A DNA stretch of 64,000 nucleotides from JAWKOK01 sp963765875 (GTDB lineage: Bacteria > Chloroflexota > Anaerolineae > Caldilineales > Caldilineaceae), in the NCBI GenBank assembly GCA_963765875.1, contig CAVXYK010000012.1, forward strand, positions 62,001-126,000. The letters are read 5' to 3'. Numbering within the stretch: position 1 is the first letter of the stretch; each line of letters opens with the position of its first letter. Made by a program: the position numbers and the translations under genes. Below the pieces are notes generated by a model that made no database searches, had not been told where the DNA came from, and saw only the letters and a list, made by a program, of their open reading frames with translations. Below are positions 18,636 to 27,247 of the stretch, in pieces.

Positions 18636-20015
18636 ATGTTCGTCAACCGTGACCGCGAACGCACCTTCCTCGAAACCCACCACGCCACCGACCAGGCCGA
18701 GCTGATCGTGCTCTATGGACGCCGCCGCGTGGGCAAGACTGAACTCCTGCGCACCTTCTGCGCCGACAAGCCCCACATTTTCTTCGTCGCCGACCTGGGC
18801 ACCGAAGAAGGGCAACTGGCCGAATTCACCCACCAGATCGGTGAGTTCGTGGCCGGCGACCGGGACCTGCTGGCCCCGTTCGCCACCTGGGAGGCCGCTT
18901 TCAACTACCTGGCCACGCAGACGTCAGAGCGTCTTGTCGTTGTGCTGGACGAGTTCACCTATCTCATTGACAGCAACGCCGCCCTGCCCTCGATCCTCCA
19001 AAAACTCTGGGACACTCAGTTGCGCAATAGCGATATCATGCTGGTGCTCTGCGGTTCCTACGTCGGCATCATGGAGCAAGAGGTGCTGGCCTACCGCTCG
19101 CCCCTCTACGGCCGGCGCACGGGCCAATGGCGTCTGCAGCCGCTGACCTTCTGGGACATCCACCAACTGCTGCCCCGCTTCAGCCCCGTCGATCTGGTGC
19201 GCGCCTACGCCATTCTGGGCGGCGTGCCGGCCTACCTGCGCCAGTTCGATGATCGCCTCTCCCTGCTCGACAATGTGGAACAGAAGGTGCTGGCCATGGG
19301 CGAGTTCCTCTACGACGAGCCCCGCTTTCTGCTTCTGCAAGAACTGCGCGAGCCCAGCCGCTACTTCGCCGTCCTGGAGGCCATCGCCGGCGGGAAAACG
19401 CGCATGAACGAGATCGCCCAGGCCGCCCACATTGGGACGACCTCCATCTCCTTCTATTTGAAAACGCTCCAGGAGATGGGCCTCATCGATCGCGTGGTGC
19501 CGGTCACCGAGAAGAATCCGCGCAAGAGTCGCTGGGGCATCTATCAGATCACCGATCACTACTTCCGCTTCTGGTTTCGCTTTGTCTACCCCAACCACTC
19601 TCTCCTCGAGCGCGGCGAGACCGACCAGGTGCGCCGGCGCATCGCCGAGCAGTTGGACCAGTTCGTCGGCCCCGCCTTCGAGCGCATCTGCCAAGAAGCG
19701 CTCTGGCGCCGTCACCGGGCGGGCAAGCTGGACTTCACGCCCGCTGCAGTCGGCTACTGGTGGAATCGGCAAGAGGAGATTGACGTGGTGGCCATGGGCG
19801 AGGATAACGTGCTCCTCGGCGAGTGCAAGTGGACGTCACGGCCGGTGGGCGTGAACATCCTCGACGATCTGAAGCGCAAGGCCCAGGCCCTGGACCGAAC
19901 GCTGCCCGTGCGCTACGCGCTCTTCGCCCGCTCCGGATTCACGCCGGCCCTGCAAGCACGCGCCGCCGAGGAGGACGTGCTGCTGGTCGACCTGGAGGAA
20001 CTGAGCCGGGTTTGA
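18636..20015 (+). CDS. Archaeal-type AAA ATPase with DUF234 nuclease-like domain
   Basis: 459 residues from ATG 18636. Walker A is GRRRVGKTELLR, and Walker B is LVVVLDEFTYL. A winged-helix segment follows (MNEIAQAAHIGTTSISFYLK), then a C-terminal DUF234 domain with EIDVVA and LLGECKW, the D...ExK spacing of restriction-endonuclease-like folds. Members of this ATPase family occur scattered in archaea and bacteria, often in variable regions. Their role is unsettled, with defence or DNA maintenance proposed. The earlier in-frame start at 18609 is less likely. GC-rich codon use differs from the AT-rich neighbour at 20504, consistent with separate acquisition. Confidence 0.85.
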   Translation: MFVNRDRERTFLETHHATDQAELIVLYGRRRVGKTELLRTFCADKPHIFFVADLGTEEGQLAEFTHQIGEFVAGDRDLLAPFATWEAAFNYLATQTSERLVVVLDEFTYLIDSNAALPSILQKLWDTQLRNSDIMLVLCGSYVGIMEQEVLAYRSPLYGRRTGQWRLQPLTFWDIHQLLPRFSPVDLVRAYAILGGVPAYLRQFDDRLSLLDNVEQKVLAMGEFLYDEPRFLLLQELREPSRYFAVLEAIAGGKTRMNEIAQAAHIGTTSISFYLKTLQEMGLIDRVVPVTEKNPRKSRWGIYQITDHYFRFWFRFVYPNHSLLERGETDQVRRRIAEQLDQFVGPAFERICQEALWRRHRAGKLDFTPAAVGYWWNRQEEIDVVAMGEDNVLLGECKWTSRPVGVNILDDLKRKAQALDRTLPVRYALFARSGFTPALQARAAEEDVLLVDLEELSRV

Positions 20016-20049
20016 GAGGTGAAAGTGAGTCAATAGAGGAGATGGTTTG

Positions 20050-20246
20050 ATGCCGACCTACGCCAAAGAAACAAGCGTGTCCCCCGACCGCAGTCGGGCG
20101 GAGATCGAGAAGACCCTGGTGCGCTACGTGCCACCAAGTTCATGTACGGCTGGACCGAAGAGACCGCCGGCATCGCCTTTGAGATGCAGAATTGCCGTCT
20201 GCGCTTCGTGCTGCCGTTGCCCCTGACCTCGCCACATTCACGATAG
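20050..20246 (+). pseudogene. Truncated, frameshifted accessory gene (MPTYAKETSVS type)
   Basis: Starts MPTYAKETSVSPDRSRAEIE and loses frame after RY near 20133. Restoring one G there gives GATKFMYGWTEETAGIAFEM and RLRFVLPLPL before an early TAG at 20246. Full-length relatives on phages and integrative elements are around 150 residues, as I recall, so both a one-base loss and a 3' truncation are present. 20247-20503 shows nothing else. Confidence 0.7.
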
Positions 20247-20503
20247 CCATTACGGTACACATGCGCGCTTGCTTAGACAGCCAACAGAGCGAGATATCCG
20301 CGGGCATAGCTGGGGCAGCCGGTAAGCATTTGGCGTGACTATCGGCAATCTAGACGGTACAACCAGAGACATTACGCGGTGTGATGTCTCGACAGAAAAT
20401 GGCAGTGGAGAGGCAAGAAATCAGAGCGGTTGCGCCAACAATCGCCAGTGATGCATGATAGTGTTATCTGCCATCCGATGTCCACTCAAGGGGCAATTCA
20501 ATT

Positions 20504-21295
20504 ATGTCGTCGAGTCTAGCTGACTATTCGCTTCGAGAGAAACGACGTCTTGCGAAACTACTGTCACCCGTAACTACCCATTATGGGCACCCTGATGTCA
20601 GTGAGGAGTCTAAGCGGTTCGCAATCGACACTCTACAGCTACATACGCGCGCAGACCCAGAAGATGATTTCGTTTGGTATGTTCTAAGCAGTTTCTATTT
20701 AGAACTTGATGAGCTAGTAGATTCACTTGAAGCAGTCAAACAGGCGTATTCTATTGATCAAACGAATCCCAGGTACCCCTACGGAATAGCGACTGCATAT
20801 AATGCACTGTCGACTTTCCGCGGCATGGAGCACTATGAAGCAAACACCGCAAAATACCTTCAAATTGGGATAACCCGTGAGCGAGCGGAGAATCTTGCTA
20901 CTCAGTTGGCGTCATTGTCACTGACATATGAGGAAGCCGCTCAACAAGCAATCATCTACTTTCAAGAAACACTTACTCATCGGTTGAGCAAAATGGAACG
21001 GTCGCATGTCGAATTCCATTTGGGCACCCTTTTGAACGCGTTTCCGCAATTCAACAAGAGTCAACGACCGATTGTACTTACTCCGCCCAAAGCGCAAGGC
21101 CCTGGATGTGGTTTCCGCTTGTTCATGATTGCCAGGATCGCTTTTGCATGCTTTGTTGTTGGGATCGTAATCGGTGTCATTGCCTTCTTTATCAATGGCA
21201 CGTTTTCCTGGGATGCTGTTTGGGCTGGCACATTTGGGGCTGGATTGTTCTATGGGTTGCCGGTCACCATTAGATTCCTATGGATGACTAGATAA
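20504..21295 (+). CDS. Hypothetical TPR-like protein with two C-terminal membrane helices
   Basis: 263 residues; AAGGGG precedes the ATG. Residues 20-170 are helical with TPR-like periodicity (DDFVWYVLSSFYLELDELVD, then AVKQAYSIDQTNPRYPYGIA). Two hydrophobic helices near the C-terminus (IARIAFACFVVGIVIGVIAF and a second WAGTFGAGLFYGLP) anchor it, with a short cytoplasmic end. Codon use is more AT-rich than the genes on either side, which points to transfer. It shows no close tie to the ATPase upstream. I do not recognise the family. Confidence 0.65.
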   Translation: MSSSLADYSLREKRRLAKLLSPVTTHYGHPDVSEESKRFAIDTLQLHTRADPEDDFVWYVLSSFYLELDELVDSLEAVKQAYSIDQTNPRYPYGIATAYNALSTFRGMEHYEANTAKYLQIGITRERAENLATQLASLSLTYEEAAQQAIIYFQETLTHRLSKMERSHVEFHLGTLLNAFPQFNKSQRPIVLTPPKAQGPGCGFRLFMIARIAFACFVVGIVIGVIAFFINGTFSWDAVWAGTFGAGLFYGLPVTIRFLWMTR

Positions 21296-21327
21296 TTTAA
21301 GGTTATCAGAATCAATGGGAAAATATC

Positions 21328-21647
21328 ATGGCCACAGCGAAGTATATCGACCAAGAGACCGGCGCAATCGTGACAGTCTCACAAGCCGAACTAATCGCCA
21401 TGCAAGACATCGGCCAGACGGCGAACGAATCAGCCAAGCGTCATGTCTTCGACGATTACAAGTCACGCAAGGCTACGAATTAGAATCGCTCTCGGCGCAT
21501 GATTGCCGTCACTACTGGGCGACGCGGGCGGCTTGAATGGGCACAGATGCCTTTACATTGAGAGACACGGACGGCTGGAAGTCGTTGGCCATGCCAAGTC
21601 GATATGTCGAAGCGGCTACGATTGCCAATGAGCGTGTGAGGATGTAG
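21328..21647 (+). pseudogene. Internally deleted tyrosine integrase remnant
   Basis: The 5' part (MATAKYIDQETGAIVTVSQ, then SAKRHVFDDYKSRKA) matches the N-terminus of a phage-type integrase. About 20 bases later the sequence jumps to the C-terminal catalytic end: SLSAHDCRHYWATRAA, a TGA, then GTDAFTLRDTDGWKSLAMPS and RYVEAATIANE to a TAG at 21647. The central domain is gone, and one Arg codon has become a stop. It keeps the box II His/Arg/His and the Tyr. It marks the end of a former integrative element. Confidence 0.8.
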
Positions 21648-21652
21648 GGAGT

Positions 21653-21685
21653 TGGTGTCAATAGTTGTCGCAACTATTGACACCA
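21653..21685. repeat. Perfect 15-bp inverted repeat behind the integrase remnant
   Basis: TGGTGTCAATAGTTG and CAACTATTGACACCA are exact complements around TCG, 5 bases after the integrase stop. No T-run follows, so an attachment or recombination site is as likely as a terminator. Near it, GTATCA (21712) and TGATAC (21722) form a small palindrome. Confidence 0.5.
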
Positions 21686-21735
21686 GTATTTCCCTGTGGT
21701 AAATCTAACCTGTATCATATGTGATACAATACAGA

Positions 21736-21765
21736 GGCGAGGAGTCGCCTAGAAAACTCCTCGCC
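21736..21765 (-). terminator. Hairpin terminator of the 47-residue gene
   Basis: GGCGAGGAGT and ACTCCTCGCC form a perfect 10-bp stem with a 10-base loop, starting 5 bases beyond the stop codon of the small minus-strand gene. The sequence after it is T-containing but has no clean T-run. Confidence 0.55.
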
Positions 21766-21770
21766 GCAAT

Positions 21771-21914
21771 TTAGACTAGCATGTCGATCATCCTGAGAAC
21801 AGCCGGTATTGACACGACCAGAACGATCACAGCCCTTGTATCAATCTCAACGTTCAGCCCGTCGAGCTTTAGCTTAAATTTGAATCTCCCAGAACTGGGA
21901 TCTTCTTTCCCCAT
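21771..21914 (-). CDS. Very small single-helix protein
   Basis: 47 residues from ATG at 21914, with GAGAGGAG upstream and a stem-loop directly after the stop. The sequence opens with a charged part (MGKEDPSSGRFKFKLKLDGL) and ends in a hydrophobic helix (AVIVLVVSIPAVLRMIDMLV). It is below the size normally called. The start signal, stop and terminator fit a real gene. It could be a small membrane peptide, possibly toxin-like, given its place among mobile-element remnants. That is inference only. Confidence 0.5.
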   Translation of the reverse strand: MGKEDPSSGRFKFKLKLDGLNVEIDTRAVIVLVVSIPAVLRMIDMLV

Positions 21915-21934
21915 AAATTTGTTGCTCCTCTCTG

Positions 21935-21960
21935 CTAAACGCTGTTCGAGCAGCGTTTAG
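21935..21960. repeat. Perfect hairpin upstream of the small gene
   Basis: CTAAACGCTG and CAGCGTTTAG pair fully around TTCGAG, 20 bases upstream of the minus-strand small gene's start codon. In that position it could act on translation or be a promoter-proximal operator. Confidence 0.4.
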
Positions 21961-21986
21961 CGAATGAGTAAAAATACCTCTCTACA

Positions 21987-22035
21987 TCGAAAAAGCCGGA
22001 CGATTCTAGGCCGAACATAAGTTCGGCTTTTTCGA
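21987..22035 (+). terminator. Nested terminator
   Basis: GCCGAAC (22010-22016), ATAA, GTTCGGC (22021-22027), then TTTTT is a classical rho-independent signal on the plus strand. It is enclosed by longer arms TCGAAAAAGCCG (21987-21998) and CGGCTTTTTCGA (22024-22035), allowing two alternative folds. The 22036-22251 interval shows no gene. Confidence 0.65.
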
Positions 22036-22251
22036 TTGGATCCAGAATAACACAAGTGGGTAGGCTGTTGCCAACAAACAACCACAATCCGCTGTGGCGC
22101 GGCGATACCACGAGCATTTTTGCTCTTTCCCCCTCTCTACTATCACCATACTTCGCTTCCTTCCTCTTGTCTCAAAGTGTCTCAAAATCCACTTATGCCC
22201 GAGAGTAGTAGAATGACAGAGTTGCTTGTCTCGTCGCTCTCTTCGGAAAAT

Positions 22252-22286
22252 AAAAAACGCCAGAACAACTTTGAGTTGTCTGGCGT
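22252..22286 (-). terminator. Rho-independent terminator on the minus strand
   Basis: ACGCCAGAACAAC (22257-22269) pairs with GTTGTCTGGCGT (22275-22286), with one bulge. On the minus strand the hairpin is followed by a T-run (A-run 22252-22257 on plus). It lies 20 bases beyond the stop of the open frame ending at 22307. Confidence 0.75.
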
Positions 22287-22306
22287 AGATGATCGCAATT
22301 TTCGCT

Positions 22307-22586
22307 CTATGAGATCGTTGCAGCCAGACAGTTAGCACAGCAGCCTGAACCTGCCTTGCTTGTGTCTAGCGCCCACCTCACTTGAGCACTATTCAGTTTT
22401 CGTACTATAAATTTCGTGCCACTCGCTAGCCGTTGCAGTTCAGGCGCAACATTGCAAGCAAGCGTTGTTGTCGAAGAAGTAACACATACTACATATAGGG
22501 GTGCGGTGCCGATATCATACCAGACATATGTTCTAATGTCTAGTCCGAATTGACCGAAAGAATCATTATGTGACCAGACCGTCTTA
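22307..22586 (-). pseudogene. Start-less open frame before an intact terminator
   Basis: About 92 codons are open on the minus strand to a TAG at 22307-22309, containing WSHNDSFGQFGLDIRTYVWY, then LQRLASGTKFIVRKLN and a Cys pair (SGCCANC). There is no ATG, GTG or TTG that would keep most of it. The composition looks protein-like, and a terminator follows, so I read it as the 3' part of a decayed gene. The family is unknown. Confidence 0.4.
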
Positions 22587-22800
22587 TCTCAAGACAAGCA
22601 CCGGGATCAGCATCACCAAGACCATCGCGGCCATGAGGCCATAGATCAACCGCTGTTGCTACTGGATCTGTCCGTCTTGCTGTTTTGTCCGGTCTTCGAT
22701 TACGGTGATTCCGTAGATCAATACAAATACAACCGTACAGTCAGGACTAGCACCGAGCAAAACAAAAAAACGCAATGACCGCTACGGCATAGACAAACAT
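22584..22800 (-). pseudogene. Decayed small membrane protein
   Basis: From ATG at 22800 the minus strand reads MFVYAVAVIAFF. It slips at a run of seven T. Dropping one T gives VLLGASPDCTVVFVLIYGIT, EDRTKQQDGQIQ, an in-frame TAG, then QQRLIYGLMAAMVLVMLIPV and a final TAA at 22584. Two or three hydrophobic segments survive. One frameshift plus one nonsense codon indicate a true pseudogene, not a single read error. 22801-23017 shows no gene. Confidence 0.45.
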
Positions 22801-23017
22801 TCTCAACTACCTAATGTTGGGTGACTAACTCATCGTCGATCTCTGTGTGACGCTGAGCGGTGATGGTCATCTGTCCTAAGGCTGCCGCTAAACAATGGGC
22901 TTCACCGATTCGGCCCCGTGTACTGCTCACAGCCCGGGTTTCAATTCTTTCGGTCGAGGCCTTGTTCTGAGATTCATGCCATTTGATTCCATTTTGCCAA
23001 CAAGCACGCCAGGAACC

Positions 23018-23617
23018 TCAACCGACTCCCTGCGGCCCCGGCCGCATCGCCCGCAGCCGTTGTGTCGCCATCTCATACCAGACCGGCGGCACGATCTCCG
23101 GATGATCGCCCTTTTCCTCGATCTCCTCATACTGCATCAGCCCCGCATAGAATCCATTGTTCAGGATGTAGCGCACCGTGGCCGGATACCACTGCCCGCC
23201 GCGCTGGGTCTGCACGCTCTCCTCGTTGAGGATCTGGGCGATGGCGCTCAGCGAGTAGCCGTCTATCACGAAGAGTTCAAAAATGCGCTGCACAGTGTCG
23301 GCCTGCTCGGATAGCATCCACGTCTCATCCACATACTCATAGCCCAGCGGCGCCCGGCCGCCGTTGTAGCCGCCGCCCTGCGCCTTCTGCCGCTTGCCGC
23401 TCATGACGCGTTCCGTGATCTGCGAGGCCTCCAGCTCGGCGATGGCCGCAAACGTGGTCAGCGCAAACTTGCCATGGGGCGTGGAGGTGTCGAAGCTTTC
23501 GGCCAGCAGCACCAAGTCACAGTCATAGCGCCGCAGTCGGTCGACCGTGGCCAGAAAATCCCGCGTGTTGCGCGCCAGACGATCCAGCTTCACCGCCACA
23601 ATGCGTTTCGACTCTCT
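23018..23617 (-). pseudogene. Serine recombinase lacking its N-terminus
   Basis: The readable part begins within the catalytic domain (IVAVKLDRLARNTRDFLATV) and continues through ALTTFAAIAELEASQITERV, the hinge GYNGGRAPLGYEY, and the recombinase domain (SLSAIAQILNEESVQTQRGG). The first 60 or so residues, including the nucleophilic serine, are missing, and unrelated sequence joins at about 23618. It also ends soon after the recombinase domain, without the usual zinc ribbon and coiled coil. It is therefore inactive. It sits at the right edge of the accessory region, next to the core DegV gene. Confidence 0.85.
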
Positions 23618-23832
23618 TTTTCAGCGTAAATGGGCCATATTCCCACCTTGATTTTATCAATCGTTTCGGCAATTCCTAAAGCTAGAATCACCAGGCAGCC
23701 ACGCCGCAACTTCTCACATTTCACCGTGTTATAGTAACATGGCGTATTGGTGGCCTTCTGACGCGGGTGCGGATCTAGGGCGCACGAAGAAGCTCCGAAC
23801 GGAAAATGTAGCGGTCCCGGATAACAAAACGC

Positions 23833-24765
23833 ATGGTCAACAGTTCTTCCATCTGGCATAGTTCAAATACACGGGTCGTCGTAGATTCCAGTAGCAATGT
23901 CCCGGCTTCTATTCAGGCCCAGTACCAGATGCTGGAAGTGTCGACAGTTGTGAATTTCGGCACTGACTCATTCCGTACCAATATCGACCTCACGCCCGAA
24001 GAGTTCTACGCGCGCCTTGTCGCCGACGAACACCCGCCCACAACGAGCCAACCGCCGCCGAAGTTTTTCGCCGACGCCTACCGGCAGGCATTTGCTGAAG
24101 GGGCCGAGCATATCATCGTGGTGACCATCAGCGGGAAGCTCTCGGGGACATTTGCTTCAGCCCAGACCGCCGCCCGCGAGTTTGGCGAATCCGAAGCCGA
24201 AATTGATGGTGATGGTGCCCACCAGCCGGAAGCAGATGATGAGCGTTTTCTTTTCTGGGACGGCGACAGCATCAGCATGGGCAGCGGCTATCAGGCACTT
24301 GCGGCGGCTCGTTTATTGGAGAAAGGCGTCGAGCGAGGCCAGCTTGTCGATCGGCTCGACCAGATCCGCAAGTCCATGATTGGCTTCGCTACCTTGGACA
24401 CGCTCAAATATGCACCGCGCAGCGGTCGAATCAGCAATCTGCAGGCCAACATCGGCAATCTATTGCAGGTCAAAGTCATCCTCGATATCTACCATGGGGA
24501 GATATCGCCCACCGGCCGAGTGCGTGGTCGCAAACGCTCGCTTCGCGAGATCGTTGACAGGCAAGTTGCGCATTATGGATCAACGCCGCTCAATGTCGGT
24601 GTCCTCCATGCCAACGCAATGGATGAGGCTGAAAAAGTGTCCGCCATGGCCCAGAAGCAACTATCCATCAGCGAGCTTATCATCAGCGATATCGGCTCAG
24701 CCATTGCCAGCTTTGGCGGCCCGGGTGCGATTGGCATCGCAGGATATCCAGCGAATTTAGGCTAA
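23833..24765 (+). CDS. DegV family fatty-acid-binding protein
   Basis: 310 residues. The DegV signature is clear: VVVDSSSNVP at the start, EFYARLVADEHPPTTSQPPP, VVTISGKLSGTFASAQTAA, and the C-terminal ISDIGSAIASFGGPGAIGI. DegV/FakB proteins hold a fatty acid that FakA phosphorylates, so its placement directly before plsX, which also handles acyl phosphate, makes functional sense. An acidic insertion (SEAEIDGDGAHQPEADDE) interrupts the domain before the DGDSISMGSGYQAL region. No strong ribosome site precedes the ATG. It might begin slightly downstream. Confidence 0.88.
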   Translation: MVNSSSIWHSSNTRVVVDSSSNVPASIQAQYQMLEVSTVVNFGTDSFRTNIDLTPEEFYARLVADEHPPTTSQPPPKFFADAYRQAFAEGAEHIIVVTISGKLSGTFASAQTAAREFGESEAEIDGDGAHQPEADDERFLFWDGDSISMGSGYQALAAARLLEKGVERGQLVDRLDQIRKSMIGFATLDTLKYAPRSGRISNLQANIGNLLQVKVILDIYHGEISPTGRVRGRKRSLREIVDRQVAHYGSTPLNVGVLHANAMDEAEKVSAMAQKQLSISELIISDIGSAIASFGGPGAIGIAGYPANLG

Positions 24766-24790
24766 GTAGGCGACTGTCGGTTGTGCGAAA

Positions 24791-24870
24791 AAGTGCCGGG
24801 GACTTTGGCAACAAAGCGAGTGGGTTGACCCTAATTTTGAGGTTTCAGCATCGGGAAGTCCCCGGCACTT
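24791..24870. repeat. 15-bp inverted repeat pair between DegV gene and plsX
   Basis: AAGTGCCGGGGACTT (24791-24805) and AAGTCCCCGGCACTT (24856-24870) are exact complements 50 bases apart. It may be a dispersed element or transcription end. No T-run directly follows. Confidence 0.55.
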
Positions 24871-24925
24871 TACGGAACGACTTACAGACTTCTACTTAGA
24901 ATTTCTTGGAGAAAATCGAATTACC

Positions 24926-25972
24926 ATGAATATAGCACTTGACGCCATGGGCGGCGACCATGCACCGGTCGAAACCGTCGCCGGCGCAGTTGAAGCGGCA
25001 CGCGCCTTCCCTGGCACCACAATTTCACTGGTCGGCCAACCGGATTTGATTGAAGTGGAACTGGCCAAACACGAAACAGGCGGACTCGATCTGCCGATTG
25101 TTCCGGCCAGCCAGGTGATTGAAATGCACGATAAGCCGTCCAAAGTCATCCGCAGCAAACCCGATAGCTCCATCGTCGTTGCCTGCCAGATGGTTCGCAA
25201 CGGCGAGGCTCAGGCAGTTGTGACCGCAGGCAACACGGGCGGCGCCTTGGCAGCAGGCATTCTCAAAATCGGGCGGATCAAAGGCATCATGCGTCCGGCC
25301 CTGATGACCCCCTTCCCCACGCTCAAAGGGTTCTGCACGGTCCTCGATGTCGGGGCCAATGCAGATACCCGGCCCGAATATCTGCCCCAATTTGCGGTCA
25401 TGGGCACCATCTACACCGAGACTGTGCTGGGCATCAAGAACCCCAAAGTGGCGCTGCTCAGCAATGGCGAGGAAGAAGGCAAGGGCAACCAACTGGTGGT
25501 CAGCGCCACCGCATTGTTGAAAAACACCCCTGGGATCGACTTCCAAGGAAACATTGAAAGCCATGAAGTCTTTGAGGGGCTGGCCGATCTTGTCGTTACA
25601 GACGGCTTCACCGGCAACATCTTCCTCAAGACGACGGAAGCCGCGGCCACGGCACTACAAAAGGTGGTCTTTGAAGAGCTGAAGCGGGATCCGCTCAGCG
25701 CATTCGGCGGGCTGTTGGCTCGCAATGGACTGCGCCGCATTCGCGGACGTCTGGACGATAGCGAATATGGCGGGGCAGTTCTGCTAGGTCTTTCCGGTGT
25801 GCTCGTAGTCGCCCATGGGCGCAGCAATGCCAACTCCATCCGTCAGACCATTCGCGTGGCCAAGGAGAGCATGGACCAGGACGTGCCGGAACGCATCCGC
25901 CAGGGCGTCGTCATGCTGCAAGAGGCCGAAGCAGAGCGGGAGACCAATGGCGCGACGGAGCTTCAACCATGA
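24926..25972 (+). CDS. plsX: Phosphate acyltransferase PlsX
   Basis: Converts acyl-ACP to acyl phosphate, the donor for the first acylation of glycerol 3-phosphate in phospholipid synthesis. At 348 residues it has normal length. It begins MNIALDAMGGDHAP and has VTAGNTGGALAAGI, RPALMTPFP, LDVGANAD and VVTDGFTGNIFLK, all typical. TTGGAG precedes the ATG. Its stop overlaps the ATG of the M42 peptidase gene (ATGA), so the two are cotranslated. An isolated extra tail (EAEAERETNGATE) follows the domain. Confidence 0.95.
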   Translation: MNIALDAMGGDHAPVETVAGAVEAARAFPGTTISLVGQPDLIEVELAKHETGGLDLPIVPASQVIEMHDKPSKVIRSKPDSSIVVACQMVRNGEAQAVVTAGNTGGALAAGILKIGRIKGIMRPALMTPFPTLKGFCTVLDVGANADTRPEYLPQFAVMGTIYTETVLGIKNPKVALLSNGEEEGKGNQLVVSATALLKNTPGIDFQGNIESHEVFEGLADLVVTDGFTGNIFLKTTEAAATALQKVVFEELKRDPLSAFGGLLARNGLRRIRGRLDDSEYGGAVLLGLSGVLVVAHGRSNANSIRQTIRVAKESMDQDVPERIRQGVVMLQEAEAERETNGATELQP

Positions 25973-27069
25973 CCGGCAATTCGGCTCAATCATCCGCTCA
26001 CTCTCCACAGAACATCACGGACCTGCCAATCGACGTAGACGGCATGGTCGACTTCCTGGTCGAGTTGCTCAACAGACCCAGCCCAACCGGGGATACACTG
26101 AAGCCTTTTGAATTCATCCAGAATGCATTTGCCGACCTGCCATTTTCCATGTCGATCTCGCCCAAGGGGCTTCTGACCGGGACATGGCAAGGCGAGCGCA
26201 GCGATACGCCCCGTGCCCTGACGGCGCACACCGACACATTGGGAGCCATGGTCTCGGCAATCAAGGCGAACGGCCGCTTGCAGATGACCCAGTTGGGCGG
26301 CTGGATCTGGTCCACCGTCGAGGGCGAAGGCGTCACGATTTTCGCAGGCAACGGCGAGACCTACCGCGGCACAATCTTGCCGACCTTCGCATCCATTCAC
26401 GCCCAAACACGAGAAGAGGGCAATGCAACCCGCACAGCCGAAAACATGGAAGTGCGCATCGATGCTCGCACAACGAGCAAAGCGGAGACCGAAGCACTTG
26501 GGATTGGCGTAGGCGATATCGTTGCCTTCGATCCGAGAGTGGAACTATCGTCCAGCGGCTTCATCCGCTCTCGGCATCTGGACGACAAGGCGGGTGTGGC
26601 CGTCATCTACGGCGCGCTCTCAGCACTGGCCGCTGCCGGCCTGCGCCCGGTCCAGACAACGACAATCCATATCAGCAACTACGAAGAAGTCGGACACGGC
26701 GGCGCAACCGGATTCCCGGCCGACCTGGCCGAGTTGGTCACCGTCGACATGGCCGTGGTTGCGCCGGGTCAGACATCTGACGAGTTCTCGGTGACCATCT
26801 GCGCCAAGGACAAGGGTGGCCCGTATCATATGGGATTGAGACGCCGGCTTGAGTCATTGGCGGCGGGTCAAGGCATTCACTACTGCACCGACATCTACCC
26901 GCACTATGGCTCCGACGGCGAGGCGCTTTGGCGTGCCGGTGGCGATGTCGCAGTCGCCCTGGTCGGCCCCGGCATCGATGCCTCCCATCATTGCGAACGC
27001 ACCCATCGGGAAGCGTTGGTGGAGACGACGAAGTTGCTGGCGGCATATTTATTGGAAGATAGTGCGTAA
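25969..27069 (+). CDS. M42 family metallopeptidase
   Basis: 366 residues. The M42 layout with a two-metal centre is visible: His in LTAHTDTLGAMV, Asp in SRHLDDKAGVAVIYG, Glu pair in SNYEEVGHGGATG, Asp in VTVDMAVVAPG, and His in DASHHCERTHREA. Such enzymes are cytosolic dodecameric aminopeptidases. Osmolyte-related relatives also exist. It overlaps plsX by four bases, which means co-expression but no obvious pathway link. The 3' end lies inside a dispersed repeat, the stop codon being part of it. Confidence 0.88.
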   Translation: MTGNSAQSSAHSPQNITDLPIDVDGMVDFLVELLNRPSPTGDTLKPFEFIQNAFADLPFSMSISPKGLLTGTWQGERSDTPRALTAHTDTLGAMVSAIKANGRLQMTQLGGWIWSTVEGEGVTIFAGNGETYRGTILPTFASIHAQTREEGNATRTAENMEVRIDARTTSKAETEALGIGVGDIVAFDPRVELSSSGFIRSRHLDDKAGVAVIYGALSALAAAGLRPVQTTTIHISNYEEVGHGGATGFPADLAELVTVDMAVVAPGQTSDEFSVTICAKDKGGPYHMGLRRRLESLAAGQGIHYCTDIYPHYGSDGEALWRAGGDVAVALVGPGIDASHHCERTHREALVETTKLLAAYLLEDSA

Positions 27070-27192
27070 TTCGTACTGCGTAATCAACAGTCGGCCATTC
27101 GTGACCACCTTCAACAGACGAAACCATACGCACTACGTGGTACGCAGTACGAATTACGCAGCACACAGCACGCAGCACGCAGCACGCAGCAA
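27064..27192. repeat. Inverted and tandem dispersed repeats
   Basis: GCGTAATTCGTACTGCGTA (27064-27082) is the exact complement of 27141-27159. The first arm includes the stop of the preceding gene. Behind it a heptamer GCAGCAC is repeated several times to about 27190. A related copy lies near 2570. Confidence 0.7.
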
Positions 27193-27247
27193 TCATCACT
27201 CACAAAGCAAGACTCAACCTAACCCACATCATCCGAGACATGCACTA

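Noticed and set aside
22006..22338. Minus-strand frame of 110 codons
   Set aside because: It runs through two terminator hairpins and lacks a start signal. The protein-like open frame ending at 22307 is in another frame.
23590..23859. Minus-strand frame of 89 codons between the serine recombinase remnant and the DegV gene
   Set aside because: Composition is not protein-like, with no ribosome site. It spans the breakpoint of the recombinase remnant and overlaps the DegV start.
27070..27247. Upstream extension of the NERD-like gene to 26849
   Set aside because: It overlaps the M42 gene in another frame and then translates repeat DNA. ATG at 27248 starts the family-like sequence.
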